Positions 25,270 through 33,194 of a stretch of 41,484 nt of DNA are shown in pieces (within the stretch, counting starts at the first letter, position 1; each line of letters opens with the position of its first letter). A program made the translations under genes and the position numbers. Below the pieces are notes generated by a model that did no database searches, had not been told where the DNA came from, and saw only the letters and a list, made by a program, of their open reading frames with translations. Origin of the DNA: Acidobacteriota bacterium (GTDB lineage Bacteria; Acidobacteriota; UBA6911); assembly GCA_017860135.1 (NCBI GenBank), contig JAFNAG010000028.1, positions 1 through 41,484 on the forward strand, given 5' to 3'.

Positions 25270-25435
25270 GAGCGCTCCTCCGGGTGGAAGATATTCGGCC
25301 TGGATTTGGCGCGCGTAGCATACCACCAATCGGTTCGCCGATACACCGCCACGATAGAAACTAAGCGCAGAAAATGCGCGCGATTGATCCTCGCCAGTGA
25401 TCGAGGCAGCGGGCCAGTCCGGATGATAACCCGGA

Positions 25436-26902
25436 TTATTCATGAATAATGGGGCTGATATTTTTTGGACGCGGAAGAACGCCGCTCGTTGTTCCCGAAG
25501 AGGCAGGAAGACGCAGGCGCACCGAGAATGTGCCGCCGGCAATCCCAACGTCAATGGATCCGCCGAGCGCGATGGCAGCCTGGCGGGCCAAAGCAAGCCC
25601 CAGACCGCAGTGAATCCCGGTGTCCGCACGCGCAGGGTCGCCGCGCCAGAAGCGGTCGAACACACGTGGCGCATCCACCTCGGACAGCGTACAGCCCGTG
25701 TTAACCACTGCCAGCTCCACTGATTCCGACGCAATCCGGCCCGATATTTCAATGCGCCCGTTGTTGTCCGTATACTCGGCCGCATTCGACAGGAGAGCGT
25801 TGACGATCATCCGGCATGCGTCGCGGTCTGCCATAAGAATCATGCCTTCGTGCAGCCGCATATCGACGGTGATGCCTCGCGAGGCGACTTCATCGCATAG
25901 CGGCAGCCAAGCGGTCTCGACCAACTCGCGGGCATGGATCGCCTCCGGGCGCAGAACCGTCTGCCCGGATTCGAACCTGGCAAGGGCAAGAAGCGTCTCG
26001 ACAACTCGTTGCGTGTGGTGCACGACCTCGAGGCACTCGGCAAGCGTTTCGCGGTATTCGCTCTCCTTGCGAGGCTTCGATAGGGCGACCTCAAGCGTGG
26101 ATCGGAGTCCCGCCAGAGGGGTGCGCAGCTCGTGAGCCGTGTCGGCGGTGAACGCCCGCTCGCGACGGAACGCGTCATCCAGGTGGCGCAGCAGATCATT
26201 CAGTTTCCCGACCACGGGAACCATCTCCACCGGCATCCAGTCTGCCGGGATCTGCGCAGAAAGATCCTCGCGCCGGATTGCAGCGATGCGCGCGGCCAAG
26301 GCATCCAGCGGCTTCAAGCCGCGCCGCACCGCGACGGCGCCCAGGAGAAGGGTGAGAACAAGAGTACCGCATGTGCCGAGGGTGAGGAGCCACCGGATGA
26401 ATCGGATCGTAGAGTCGAGGGAGGCCGTTCCGCGGGCTACTACCAGCTCGACTTTTTCGGTTGGACCGGCGTCCCCCGATTCATCATCCGCCTTCGGAGT
26501 GAAAGCCAGGCCGACCGCACGGCCTGAGCGCCCATCCGGAAGCCTCACCGTTTGAAAAATGGGAGTCTCGGACATGCCGGAGAACCGCGGCAGGTTCCCT
26601 GCATTGACCGACGGCGAGCCTGCCAGGCTCTCTCCGTGCTCGAGCCAGAGCTGAAAAGAGTCAGGATCGACGCTGCGGTAGAATTCAGGAGCCTCGTGCG
26701 CATCAAGTTCGAACTGGATCTTCGATTCGGTCCGCTCCACCGCGTCGCTCACCGTCCGGGCTGAGGCGAGCAACACCTTGTCGAAGCCTTCCAGAAGCGA
26801 TTGCCGCAGCACTTCGTACACGACGACGGCAAAAACCAACAGCAGGATCGCCATTACGGCCGTCATCCAGAAAAGCAGGCGTGCCCGAATCGAAGATTTC
26901 AT
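25436..26902 (-). CDS. Sensor histidine kinase
   Basis: This is a membrane sensor kinase of 488 residues. TM1 is at about 11-30 (LFWMTAVMAILLLVFAVVVY). An extracytosolic sensor region of about 140 residues follows, then TM2 near 173-195 and a HAMP linker. The HisKA box FTADTAHELRTPLAG has the phospho-acceptor near His257, and the HATPase domain has N-box NALLSNAAEYTDN and GLGLALARQ. The sensor region has no recognised fold. The gene overlaps the response regulator by four bases (ATGA), so the two are translationally coupled. The overall form is that of CusS/QseC-type kinases of the OmpR class; the stimulus is not deducible. Confidence 0.93.
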   Translation of the reverse strand: MKSSIRARLLFWMTAVMAILLLVFAVVVYEVLRQSLLEGFDKVLLASARTVSDAVERTESKIQFELDAHEAPEFYRSVDPDSFQLWLEHGESLAGSPSVNAGNLPRFSGMSETPIFQTVRLPDGRSGRAVGLAFTPKADDESGDAGPTEKVELVVARGTASLDSTIRFIRWLLTLGTCGTLVLTLLLGAVAVRRGLKPLDALAARIAAIRREDLSAQIPADWMPVEMVPVVGKLNDLLRHLDDAFRRERAFTADTAHELRTPLAGLRSTLEVALSKPRKESEYRETLAECLEVVHHTQRVVETLLALARFESGQTVLRPEAIHARELVETAWLPLCDEVASRGITVDMRLHEGMILMADRDACRMIVNALLSNAAEYTDNNGRIEISGRIASESVELAVVNTGCTLSEVDAPRVFDRFWRGDPARADTGIHCGLGLALARQAAIALGGSIDVGIAGGTFSVRLRLPASSGTTSGVLPRPKNISPIIHE

Positions 26903-27573
26903 ACGGAAGCTCCCAGGGAGTACCCTCTGCCGCGTATCGTGCGGATCAGAGGCGGCCGGCCGGGCCGTTCGATTTTCTTCCGCAGATAGCCGATGTACAC
27001 ATCCACCACGTTGGAGTCCGCATCGGAGTTGAATTCATAGACATGTTCCCAAATGTCGCTTCTGCTGACCGCCTCGCCGCGACGCATCGCCAGGTACTCG
27101 AGCAGTGCATATTCCCGGGGCGTCAAATGCACCTCCTCCGGTCCGCACCACACCCTCTGCGCGGCGGTTTCGATGCGCAGATGTTCCACGACCACACAGG
27201 GATTTTTCACGCAGTAGGCTCGGCGGGCCAAAGCACGCACCCTCGCAAGCAGTTCCTCCATCGCGAAAGGCTTGATCAGGTAATCGTCGGCGCCGAGGTC
27301 AAGCCCATGCACCCGGTCGCTCACGCCGTCCTTCGCCGTGAGAATCAGGACATGAGCCCCGCTGCCCGCCGCCCGCAGACTGTTGAGGATTGTAAAGCCA
27401 TCGATGCCCGGCAGCATGAGGTCGAGAAGTACGACGTCGTAAGCATTGCTGGTCGCGTACCAGAGGCCCTCTTCTCCATCACCCGTATCATCCACCGCAA
27501 AGCCGGCCTCGCGCAGCCCTTTGGCAACAGCCTTGCGAATAGGAGGATAGTCCTCAACCACGAGCACACGCAT
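26899..27573 (-). CDS. OmpR-family response regulator
   Basis: This two-domain DNA-binding regulator has 224 residues. The receiver has the acidic pair in VVEDYPP, phospho-acceptor Asp51 in LLDLMLPGIDG, Thr in LILTAKD and Lys in YLIKPF. The C-terminal winged helix has LTPREYALLEYLA and VVDVYIGYLRKKIE, with RTIRGRGYSLG at the end, as in OmpR/PhoB proteins. ATG 27573 follows GGGGAAGATC. It is flanked by the kinase gene (overlap) and, 38 bases upstream, by the gene for a secreted protein, so the three likely form one operon and the secreted protein may be part of the response or its input. Confidence 0.94.
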   Translation of the reverse strand: MRVLVVEDYPPIRKAVAKGLREAGFAVDDTGDGEEGLWYATSNAYDVVLLDLMLPGIDGFTILNSLRAAGSGAHVLILTAKDGVSDRVHGLDLGADDYLIKPFAMEELLARVRALARRAYCVKNPCVVVEHLRIETAAQRVWCGPEEVHLTPREYALLEYLAMRRGEAVSRSDIWEHVYEFNSDADSNVVDVYIGYLRKKIERPGRPPLIRTIRGRGYSLGASV

Positions 27574-27611
27574 GATCTTCCCCGGGCACCGGACTCAATT
27601 CTTCAATATGG

Positions 27612-28325
27612 CTAGGGACGGACTTTTTCCGCCTTCGTGAGAGTGAAGTCGGCATCCTTGATCAGACCCACGCCGGGCGCGTACCACTTGTCCTCGCTTC
27701 CGCTTTCGAGGTCACTGGATTCCTTCGTGTGCAGGCAGTCCTTGTAGGTCCCCGCTGGAACTTTCACTTCTTCAGTCACGCTGATGATCTCGGCTCGATC
27801 CATCGCTATCTTCGGTGCGATTTCCTGGTAGTACCGGTCTCCGACGGACGGTTTGCCGGGAACCATCAGGCCGAACCGGGCGCCGCTCACTCCGGCGAGC
27901 CACGCGCCTTCATGCCCGACGATCTTGCCGTCTTTATATTCGTCGACCTCCTCACCAAAGTAATAGAGATCGTTCGTTGTCCTGTCGATGGCAAAAAAAT
28001 TCCTCGAAACCTCGGCAAGCTTGCCGCCTTCGGTTTCCCTTTCCTCCACAATCCTCGTCCGAACGCCATCGACGACTCTTGTTCCCTGGAGCACGGTGAC
28101 CGTCAGCGTGTCTTTGCCGCTGCCAAACGTCAGGCGATAGCCGGGCTCGAGGATGAAATATGTGTTCCTGCCGGTATCCGACAGGTTTGCCCGGTCGACT
28201 TGGAATGAACTCCGCCACGCAGGGGCGCCGGCTTTCTGCTTCCCCTGCCAGTCCACGCCACCGCCTTCGGAACAGAGACCGACCACCAGCAACATCGCCA
28301 TTCCGATCCAGCGCGATCGCAGCAT
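27612..28325 (-). CDS. Secreted protein of unknown function, first gene of two-component operon
   Basis: The 237-residue product has a hydrophobic N-terminus (WIGMAMLLVVGLCSEGGG), so it is probably exported; Cys18 does not fit a standard lipobox because Leu precedes it. The mature part is mostly beta-strand-like with NTYFILEPGYRLTF near 54-67, repeated Val/Thr strands and LYYFGEEVDEYKDG near 120-133, ending in a KWYAPGVGLIKD block near 217-228. I recognise no catalytic motif. The KWYAPGVGLIKD ending, with TYKDCLHT before it, recalls secreted proteins whose domain ends in a similar strand pair, but I cannot name a family with certainty. ATG 28325 has a strong GGAAGGAGG site. It is 38 bases upstream of the response regulator gene. 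Confidence 0.8.
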   Translation of the reverse strand: MLRSRWIGMAMLLVVGLCSEGGGVDWQGKQKAGAPAWRSSFQVDRANLSDTGRNTYFILEPGYRLTFGSGKDTLTVTVLQGTRVVDGVRTRIVEERETEGGKLAEVSRNFFAIDRTTNDLYYFGEEVDEYKDGKIVGHEGAWLAGVSGARFGLMVPGKPSVGDRYYQEIAPKIAMDRAEIISVTEEVKVPAGTYKDCLHTKESSDLESGSEDKWYAPGVGLIKDADFTLTKAEKVRP

Positions 28326-28390
28326 AGAAACCTCCTTCCGGTTTTAAAGTTTCCAGTGGGATTCCACATAGTCTTTTTGGTGAGCGCAGG

Positions 28391-28407
28391 CTGAAGCCCG
28401 CGCGCTT
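28391..28407. repeat. Palindrome GCGGGCTGAAGCCCGC-type, variant copy
   Basis: GCAGGCTGAAGCCCGC in the region upstream of the secreted-protein operon. A near-identical site, GCGGGCTGAAGCCCGC, occurs at 32264-32279 downstream of pepF. Both are intergenic. Confidence 0.55.
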
Positions 28408-28494
28408 CAAATCCCATCCTACGCCACCTCAAATGAGAGCATCATGAGAATTGGTGGGAATGCAGCGGAGTGAACGACCTTCTAAAAACCGGAT

Positions 28495-28545
28495 TAAAAG
28501 CGCAAAGACCTCAAAGATAATAATCTGAGGTCTTTTAAGGTCTGC
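28495..28545 (-). terminator. Hairpin AGACCTCA/TGAGGTCT, possible terminator
   Basis: AGACCTCA and TGAGGTCT form a perfect 8-base stem around AAGATAATAATC, enclosed by outer GCGCA and TGCGC arms. On the minus strand, the direction of the zinc-ribbon gene ending at 28583, the stem is followed by TTGCGCTTTTAAT. Position and form suggest a terminator for that gene. The internal iteration of AAGACCTCA words links it to the other iterated palindromes. Confidence 0.55.
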
Positions 28546-28582
28546 GCAGGTCGTTTTTCCGCTGCCACTGAAAACCTGGAGC

Positions 28583-29212
28583 TCACTCCTTTTCCGAGCT
28601 TCCCTGAAACCGGTCCTCCTCCTCAGCAAAGAGGATGTTGAAGCTCGTGAGTGTGCCGTAACAGCCTGTGATGTATCCCTGCAGCCTGATTTTCAGGTCT
28701 TCGGGAATGTCCGCGGCATTGATCTGCTGTTCTAAAACGCGCAGGCGGTTTCTCAGCATCACGACTTTGTGGAAAAAGGTCTCGATCGGCCAGGTTTTCT
28801 CCTGCAGCCCCGGTTTGCCGGGCCGCAAAGTCATTTCTCCGCCCGGCCACCTGTCGGCGATCCGCACGGGCGTGAGCCCGGTTTCTTCCCTTATGATTCT
28901 CCGAAGGAGCAGTTCCAGGTCAAGCGCGCTGCCGTCGGACGTCGGAATGTTCGTCACAGCGGATCTCCTCTCCCGTTCGGTGACCAGGGGGATGGCAACT
29001 CTTGCCGGCGGTTCCGTTTTGGGTTTGGCCGCCTCCCCGGCTTCTCCGCCCCGGTAGTTGTGCTGGCTGCCGCAATAGTCGCAGATGACCCGCAGGGCGC
29101 GCCCTTCGGAGTCCGCCACGATGACGGTGTGCCCGCGAACAATCTTGCACGAGCGGCACAAATCCTCGAGCGCGTCGCCGGCATGATATCTGCGCGGGTT
29201 GTCCGGACTCAT
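28583..29212 (-). CDS. Hypothetical protein with N-terminal zinc ribbon
   Basis: This is a 209-residue soluble protein. Two Cys pairs, CRSC at 19-22 and CDYC at 44-47, with about 21 residues between them, make a zinc ribbon that is followed by GSQHNYRGG. The central region (about 55-95) is Pro/Glu/Arg-rich and probably a flexible linker. The C-terminal 110 residues are helical, with PIETFFHKVVMLRNRLRVLEQQIN resembling a coiled coil. The ribbon plus helical tail suggests a nucleic-acid or protein-binding adaptor, but I do not recognise a named family. The start ATG 29212 has no strong ribosome site. It is divergent from a CYTH-domain gene, with 93 bases between the starts. Confidence 0.78.
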   Translation of the reverse strand: MSPDNPRRYHAGDALEDLCRSCKIVRGHTVIVADSEGRALRVICDYCGSQHNYRGGEAGEAAKPKTEPPARVAIPLVTERERRSAVTNIPTSDGSALDLELLLRRIIREETGLTPVRIADRWPGGEMTLRPGKPGLQEKTWPIETFFHKVVMLRNRLRVLEQQINAADIPEDLKIRLQGYITGCYGTLTSFNILFAEEEDRFQGSSEKE

Positions 29213-29305
29213 ATGTTTCGCCGCATTTCTGACCGACCTTGTCGCCGAACATCTCTACCACGGAGCGGCAGGCACGTGCACTGGAAAAATGGTATAAATC
29301 TCCCT

Positions 29306-29824
29306 ATGCCTGCGAACATCGAAATCAAAGCCCGTATTCACAACGCGGCCGCTTTCAAGTCTCTCGCTGAGTCGCTGGGCGACGCCGCCGCGGCGACTTT
29401 CCGCCAGGAGGATATCTTCTTTCGTGTCCCTCACGGGAGACTGAAACTGCGGATTCTGGCCCCGGACTCCGGCCAATTGATCTTTTACACGCGTCCGGAT
29501 ACAGCAGGCCCCAAGCGTTCCGAATACCGGATATATGAAACCAGCCGGCCCGATGAACTTGGCCCCGTGCTTTCGAGCGTGCTGGAAGTCAGGGGAACCG
29601 TCCGCAAGACGCGTTCGCTTTACCTCGTCGGCCAGACCCGGATTCACCTCGACGACGTGGAAACGCTGGGCACATTCGCGGAGCTGGAGGTTGTTTTGCG
29701 TCCCGGCCAGAGTGACGCGGAAGGACTGGCCGTCGCAGAAAACCTTCTTGCCAAACTCGGCATTCATCCGGATGATTTGATTAAGGGGGCCTATATCGAT
29801 TTGATGGAGCAGCCTTCGCCTTGA
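29306..29824 (+). CDS. CYTH-domain protein (class IV adenylate cyclase/triphosphatase-like)
   Basis: The 172-residue product is a single CYTH/TTM tunnel-fold domain. The N-terminal NIEIKAR (4-10) is the ExExK-type motif in the form NxExK seen in many proteins annotated as class IV adenylate cyclase. Further basic strands are RLKLRIL near 45-51, RPDTAGPKRSEYR near 63-75 and RKTRSLYL near 99-106, and the acidic DDVETLGTFAELEVVL is near 116-131. These are the phosphate- and metal-binding faces of the tunnel. The family includes thiamine triphosphatase, inorganic triphosphatase and adenylate cyclase, so the reaction cannot be decided; a triphosphate substrate is safe. ATG 29306 begins right at the conserved N-terminus although the ribosome site is weak. 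Confidence 0.87.
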   Translation: MPANIEIKARIHNAAAFKSLAESLGDAAAATFRQEDIFFRVPHGRLKLRILAPDSGQLIFYTRPDTAGPKRSEYRIYETSRPDELGPVLSSVLEVRGTVRKTRSLYLVGQTRIHLDDVETLGTFAELEVVLRPGQSDAEGLAVAENLLAKLGIHPDDLIKGAYIDLMEQPSP

Positions 29825-29906
29825 CGAGACGCTGCCGGGAGCACGCCGGATGCCGCCCCCCGGGGGGAGGAAGGGGAGAACGAGGAGAGGATTCCGAAAT
29901 CGTGAA

Positions 29907-30058
29907 TGTTTAGCCGGCCCGGAACAGTTAAAGGCTGCAGATAAAGCCACGAATTTCACGAATTCTCACGAAGAATTATCTCCCTTGATGCGAGCCATAC
30001 GATGCGGCTTTCGTGATAATTCGTGGCAGTTTTTTTCGGGCCGGCCAGACAATTACCC
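29907..30058 (+). repeat. Palindromic CACGAATT element, copy 1 (left of pepF)
   Basis: A 152-base element. The ends are inverted (TGTTTAGCCGGCCCGGAACA and CGGGCCGGCCAGACAATTA). Inside, GCCACGAATTTCACGAATTC and TTCGTGATAATTCGTGGC can pair around a loop holding AGAATTATCTCCC and CATACGATGCGG. Copy 2 at 32065-32226 has the same orientation and most of the same bases. It fills much of the 380-base gap 29825-30204; the remainder (29825-29906, purine-rich; 30059-30204) shows no gene and should contain the pepF promoter. Confidence 0.85.
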
Positions 30059-30204
30059 GAAATCGAATCGTTCGAATTCCAATCAGGCATTTGGACGGAA
30101 AGGCAGCATTTCCCTGTGCACCCCGCGCACCCGGTGGTGATGATTTCCTGTATCATCGCCGGAATGCGCGGTCTTATTGGCACGCACAGGAGATTCGGAG
30201 CACC

Positions 30205-32046
30205 ATGAGAGACACGTACATCAAAGAGCGCGACAGGAGCAGAATCCCCGAGACTTACAAATGGAATCTGGTGGACGTGTACCCTGACGACAGCGCATGG
30301 AGGGCCGCCAAGTCGAGGGTAGCCGGAGAATTCGTGCGCGTGCGGGCCTGCAAGGGTAAGCTCGCCGAGTCACCCGCGGCGCTCCTGCACTGCCTGGACT
30401 TGGTCAGCCGCCTGGAAATGGAACAGACGAGGCTTGCATGCTATGCCAGTCTGAACTCAGATCTGGACACAAGGGACGCGGCATATCAGGCGATGGAACA
30501 GGAAATGGGGCAGATGGGCGCCGATTTCGCCGCGCTGGCGTCCTTCGTCGAGCCTGAAATCCTCGCCATGGGCCGGGAGGTCATCGATCGCTTCCTGAGC
30601 CTGGAACCCGGGCTGGAAATATATCGCCATGCCCTGGATGATATCCTGCGCAAGAAGGAGCACACGGGGACCGAAGCGGAGGAGAAGATCATCGCCGATG
30701 CGGGCCTGATCTCCGATTCTCCCGGAACGATCTATTCGATTTTCTCCAACGCCGACTTCCCTTTTCCTGAAGTCGTGCTCGAAGACGGTTCCTCGGTCCG
30801 GCTGGACCCTCCGGCATTCAGCCTCCACCGCCGCGCGCCGGTGAGGGAGGACCGGAAGAAGGTCTTCGCGGCATATCTGGGCAAAATGAACGAATTCCGG
30901 CGCACTTTCGGGGCGCAATTGTATGCCGAAATCCGGAAGAACATGTTCTTCAGCCGCGCGCGGCGTTACCCCTCGTGCCTGGAGCGCGCCCTGGATATGC
31001 ACAACATCCCGCTTTCGGTTTACAGCAACCTGGTCGGAGGCGTGCGGTCCCATCTGGGTACTCTCCACCGCTATCTGCGCCTCCGGCGCGAACTGCTCGG
31101 GCTGGAAGAACTTCATTATTACGACCTTTATGCCCCCCTCGTGAAGGCGGTCGACCTGGAGTACAGCTACGACGAGGGCGCCGGCCAGGTGCTGGCGTCG
31201 CTCGCCCCGCTCGGGCCGGAGTACTGCGAGGTCGCCGCCAAGGCGTTTTCCAGCCGTTGGGTGGACGTCTATCACAATGAAGGCAAGAGGTCGGGCGCAT
31301 ACTCGAACGGCGCCATCTACGACGTGCACCCGTACATCCTGATGAACTACACGGGCAAGTACGACGACGTGAGCACTCTCAGCCACGAATTGGGCCACAC
31401 CATGCACAGCCACCTGGCGAACACGTCCCAGCCGTATCCTCTGTCACGGTATTCGATCTTTGTGGCCGAGGTCGCATCCACATTCAACGAAGCCCTGCTC
31501 CTCGATTACATGCTTCGCGCGGTGGACCGCGACGAGACGCGCCTGTCGCTCCTGGGCAACTACCTCGACGGGGCGCGGGCGACCGTGTTCCGCCAGGTGC
31601 AGTTCGCCGAATTCGAGTTGCGCATCCACGAGATGGCTGAGAAGGGTGAGGCGCTGACCGGGGACCTGCTCGGTGCGGTCTATGAATCGATCGCAAAGGA
31701 GTATTACGGTCATGACGCGGGCATCTGCATCGTCGACGAGCCGATCCAGGCCGAGTGGACCTACATCCCGCACTTTTACTACAACTTCTATGTTTACCAG
31801 TATGCAACCTCTTTCACCGCTTCCGCCGCGATCGCCGAGCGCGTCCTGGCGGGGGACGAGGAAGCGACGCGGCGATACCTGGACCTGCTTCGAGCCGGCG
31901 GGTCGGATTACCCCATCGATCTGCTGAAGGCGGCCGGCGTCGACCTGACGACCCGGGGGCCTCTCGAAGCCACAATGCACCGCATGAACCAGGTCATGGA
32001 CGAGGTGGAGCACCTCGCCACCCGTCTCGGCCTGATCTGCCGCTGA
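30205..32046 (+). CDS. pepF: Oligoendopeptidase F, M3 metallopeptidase
   Basis: This is a cytosolic zinc endopeptidase that cuts short peptides, 613 residues, normal for the family. The zinc site is HELGH with the following Glu in STFNEALLLD, about 25 residues on, as in M3 enzymes. The N-terminal helical domain begins RIPETYKWNLVDVYPDDSAW, the usual PepF opening. YDVHPYILMNYTGKYDDVSTL precedes the zinc site, and HFYYNFYVYQYATS near the C-terminus is the substrate-binding Tyr/His segment. ATG 30205 is preceded by AGGAGATTCGGAG. There is no co-directional neighbour; two copies of a palindromic repeat of about 155 bases bracket the gene. It completes breakdown of peptides released by the exported S9 enzymes. 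Confidence 0.95.
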   Translation: MRDTYIKERDRSRIPETYKWNLVDVYPDDSAWRAAKSRVAGEFVRVRACKGKLAESPAALLHCLDLVSRLEMEQTRLACYASLNSDLDTRDAAYQAMEQEMGQMGADFAALASFVEPEILAMGREVIDRFLSLEPGLEIYRHALDDILRKKEHTGTEAEEKIIADAGLISDSPGTIYSIFSNADFPFPEVVLEDGSSVRLDPPAFSLHRRAPVREDRKKVFAAYLGKMNEFRRTFGAQLYAEIRKNMFFSRARRYPSCLERALDMHNIPLSVYSNLVGGVRSHLGTLHRYLRLRRELLGLEELHYYDLYAPLVKAVDLEYSYDEGAGQVLASLAPLGPEYCEVAAKAFSSRWVDVYHNEGKRSGAYSNGAIYDVHPYILMNYTGKYDDVSTLSHELGHTMHSHLANTSQPYPLSRYSIFVAEVASTFNEALLLDYMLRAVDRDETRLSLLGNYLDGARATVFRQVQFAEFELRIHEMAEKGEALTGDLLGAVYESIAKEYYGHDAGICIVDEPIQAEWTYIPHFYYNFYVYQYATSFTASAAIAERVLAGDEEATRRYLDLLRAGGSDYPIDLLKAAGVDLTTRGPLEATMHRMNQVMDEVEHLATRLGLICR

Positions 32047-32064
32047 TCATATAAATCCTGGAAC

Positions 32065-32226
32065 TGTTTTGCCGGCTCGGAACAGTTAGGGATCTGCAAA
32101 TGAAGCCACGAATTTCACGAATTCTCACGAAGAATTATCTCCCCTGATGGGAACCATACGATGCGGCCTTCGTGAAAATTCGTGGAATTCGTGGCAGTCT
32201 TCTTCGGGCTGGCTAAACAATTACCC
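32065..32226 (+). repeat. Palindromic CACGAATT element, copy 2 (right of pepF)
   Basis: A 162-base near-copy of 29907-30058 in the same orientation. It starts TGTTTTGCCGGCTCGGAACA and ends CGGGCTGGCTAAACAATTACC. It has one extra CGTGGAATT unit in the right arm, so the arm has three iterations instead of two. The gap 32047-32347 also holds the palindrome GCGGGCTGAAGCCCGC at 32264-32279; no gene is seen. Confidence 0.85.
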
Positions 32227-32263
32227 AGATGTGGTTGGTTGTAACTTCAGAGGCTGAAAGCGT

Positions 32264-32279
32264 GCGGGCTGAAGCCCGC
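32264..32279. repeat. Palindrome GCGGGCTGAAGCCCGC
   Basis: A perfect 7-base inverted repeat (GCGGGCT/AGCCCGC) with a two-base centre, extended by CG-rich flanks. A variant copy is at 28391-28407. It lies between the convergent pepF and pentapeptide-repeat genes and may be a REP-like site. Confidence 0.6.
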
Positions 32280-32347
32280 GCTCACTGATATACCCGAGCC
32301 CACCATTTATAACTTTTTGCTTGGGCGGGGTTTTGATTCGCGGGATT

Positions 32348-32995
32348 TTACGAAGGATTTCCAGCGGGCGTTTCCACGGGCGGCTTGGATCGTGGACCAC
32401 GAGTCCGGTTCCTGGCGGTCTTCCTGCTTTTAAGAACTCGCAGCGCTGCTTTCTCCAGCCGGCTGATGCCGGATCCGAGCCAGTTTTCCGATTTCTTCAG
32501 AGCTTTTTCTTCCACGCGGGCTTCGGAGAGTCTGGCGTCCTTCAATTGGGCGCCGGCAAGATCCGCGCCGGTCAGATCGGCGCGCCTCAGATCCGCGCGG
32601 ACCAGGTCCGCACGCCGAAGGTCGGCATCGCTCAGATCGGCGCCGCGCATATTCCCATGGCGGAGAAGCGCACCCTGAAGATTGGCGGAGCTGAGGTTGG
32701 CGTAGGTGAGAGTCGCGGAGCTTAGATCCGCTTCCTTGAGATCCGCACTCTGGAGAGTCGCCCTTCCCAGGTTGGCCCGTCGCAGGTTCGCGTGGAACAG
32801 GTTTGCCCCGGCGAGATTGGCGCCGATCAGGTTTGCGTCGCTGAGGTTTGCGAAACGCAGATCGGCTTCCGCAAGATCGATCCCGCCGAGGTCGGGAATG
32901 GTGGCTGCATTTTCCAGCCTCCACCGGTTCCAGATGGTCAGGTCGCTTGCCGCAATCGCATCGATCAGAGGCTGGAGATGTTCCTTGTCCGGCAT
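32348..32995 (-). CDS. Pentapeptide-repeat protein
   Basis: This 215-residue protein has a short helical leader (DKEHLQPLIDAIAASDLTIWNRW), then more than twenty tandem A(D/N)Lxx pentapeptides (about 39-160) that form a right-handed quadrilateral beta-helix. Examples are ADLRF, ANLSD, ANLIG and ANLAG. A basic Arg/Lys-rich tail follows (about 180-205). The leader resembles that of other bacterial pentapeptide proteins. Some family members mimic DNA and protect gyrase, but most have no known role, and the basic tail here is unlike the Qnr/MfpA type. ATG 32995 is taken because GGGGAG lies just upstream; in-frame ATGs at 33010 and 33040 lack such a site. Confidence 0.88.
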   Translation of the reverse strand: MPDKEHLQPLIDAIAASDLTIWNRWRLENAATIPDLGGIDLAEADLRFANLSDANLIGANLAGANLFHANLRRANLGRATLQSADLKEADLSSATLTYANLSSANLQGALLRHGNMRGADLSDADLRRADLVRADLRRADLTGADLAGAQLKDARLSEARVEEKALKKSENWLGSGISRLEKAALRVLKSRKTARNRTRGPRSKPPVETPAGNPS

Positions 32996-33114
32996 CGTCC
33001 GGCTCCCCATGAAGGCAGTACTACCTACATTATCCCTCAAAACCGGGATCCCGGAGCCCTTTTTTTGATGAATTTTGCAGATTTCCGATAAACGCCGTTT
33101 CGATGAAAACGCCC

Positions 33115-33178
33115 CAGATGATACAGATTAAACAAATTTCATAGAAGGGTGTCTCTGTGAAATCTGTGGAATCTGTGG
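33115..33178 (-). terminator. CACAGATTT-type inverted repeat after FKBP gene
   Basis: On the minus strand, GCCACAGATTCCACAG and ATTTCACAGA are followed by partly complementary words GAAATTTG and TTTAATCTGTAT. The iterated 9-base unit CACAGATTT is plain. It lies just past the FKBP stop (33195), where a terminator would act. Confidence 0.55.
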
Positions 33179-33194
33179 CTGCTTTTCAAAGATT

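Noticed and set aside
22927-25449. Open frame of 840 codons opposite the large S9 peptidase gene
   Set aside because: The sense strand encodes a signal peptide, propeller and catalytic triad; the antisense product is Arg/Val/His-rich without motifs.
29907-32226. pepF with flanking repeats considered as a composite transposon
   Set aside because: No transposase gene or terminal insertion-sequence features are present. The repeats are reported as a finding, but mobility is not claimed.
32385-32960. Regular 15-base periodicity that could be taken for a tandem DNA repeat or CRISPR-like array
   Set aside because: It is the coding sequence of A(D/N)Lxx pentapeptides; there are no constant repeats separated by unique spacers.
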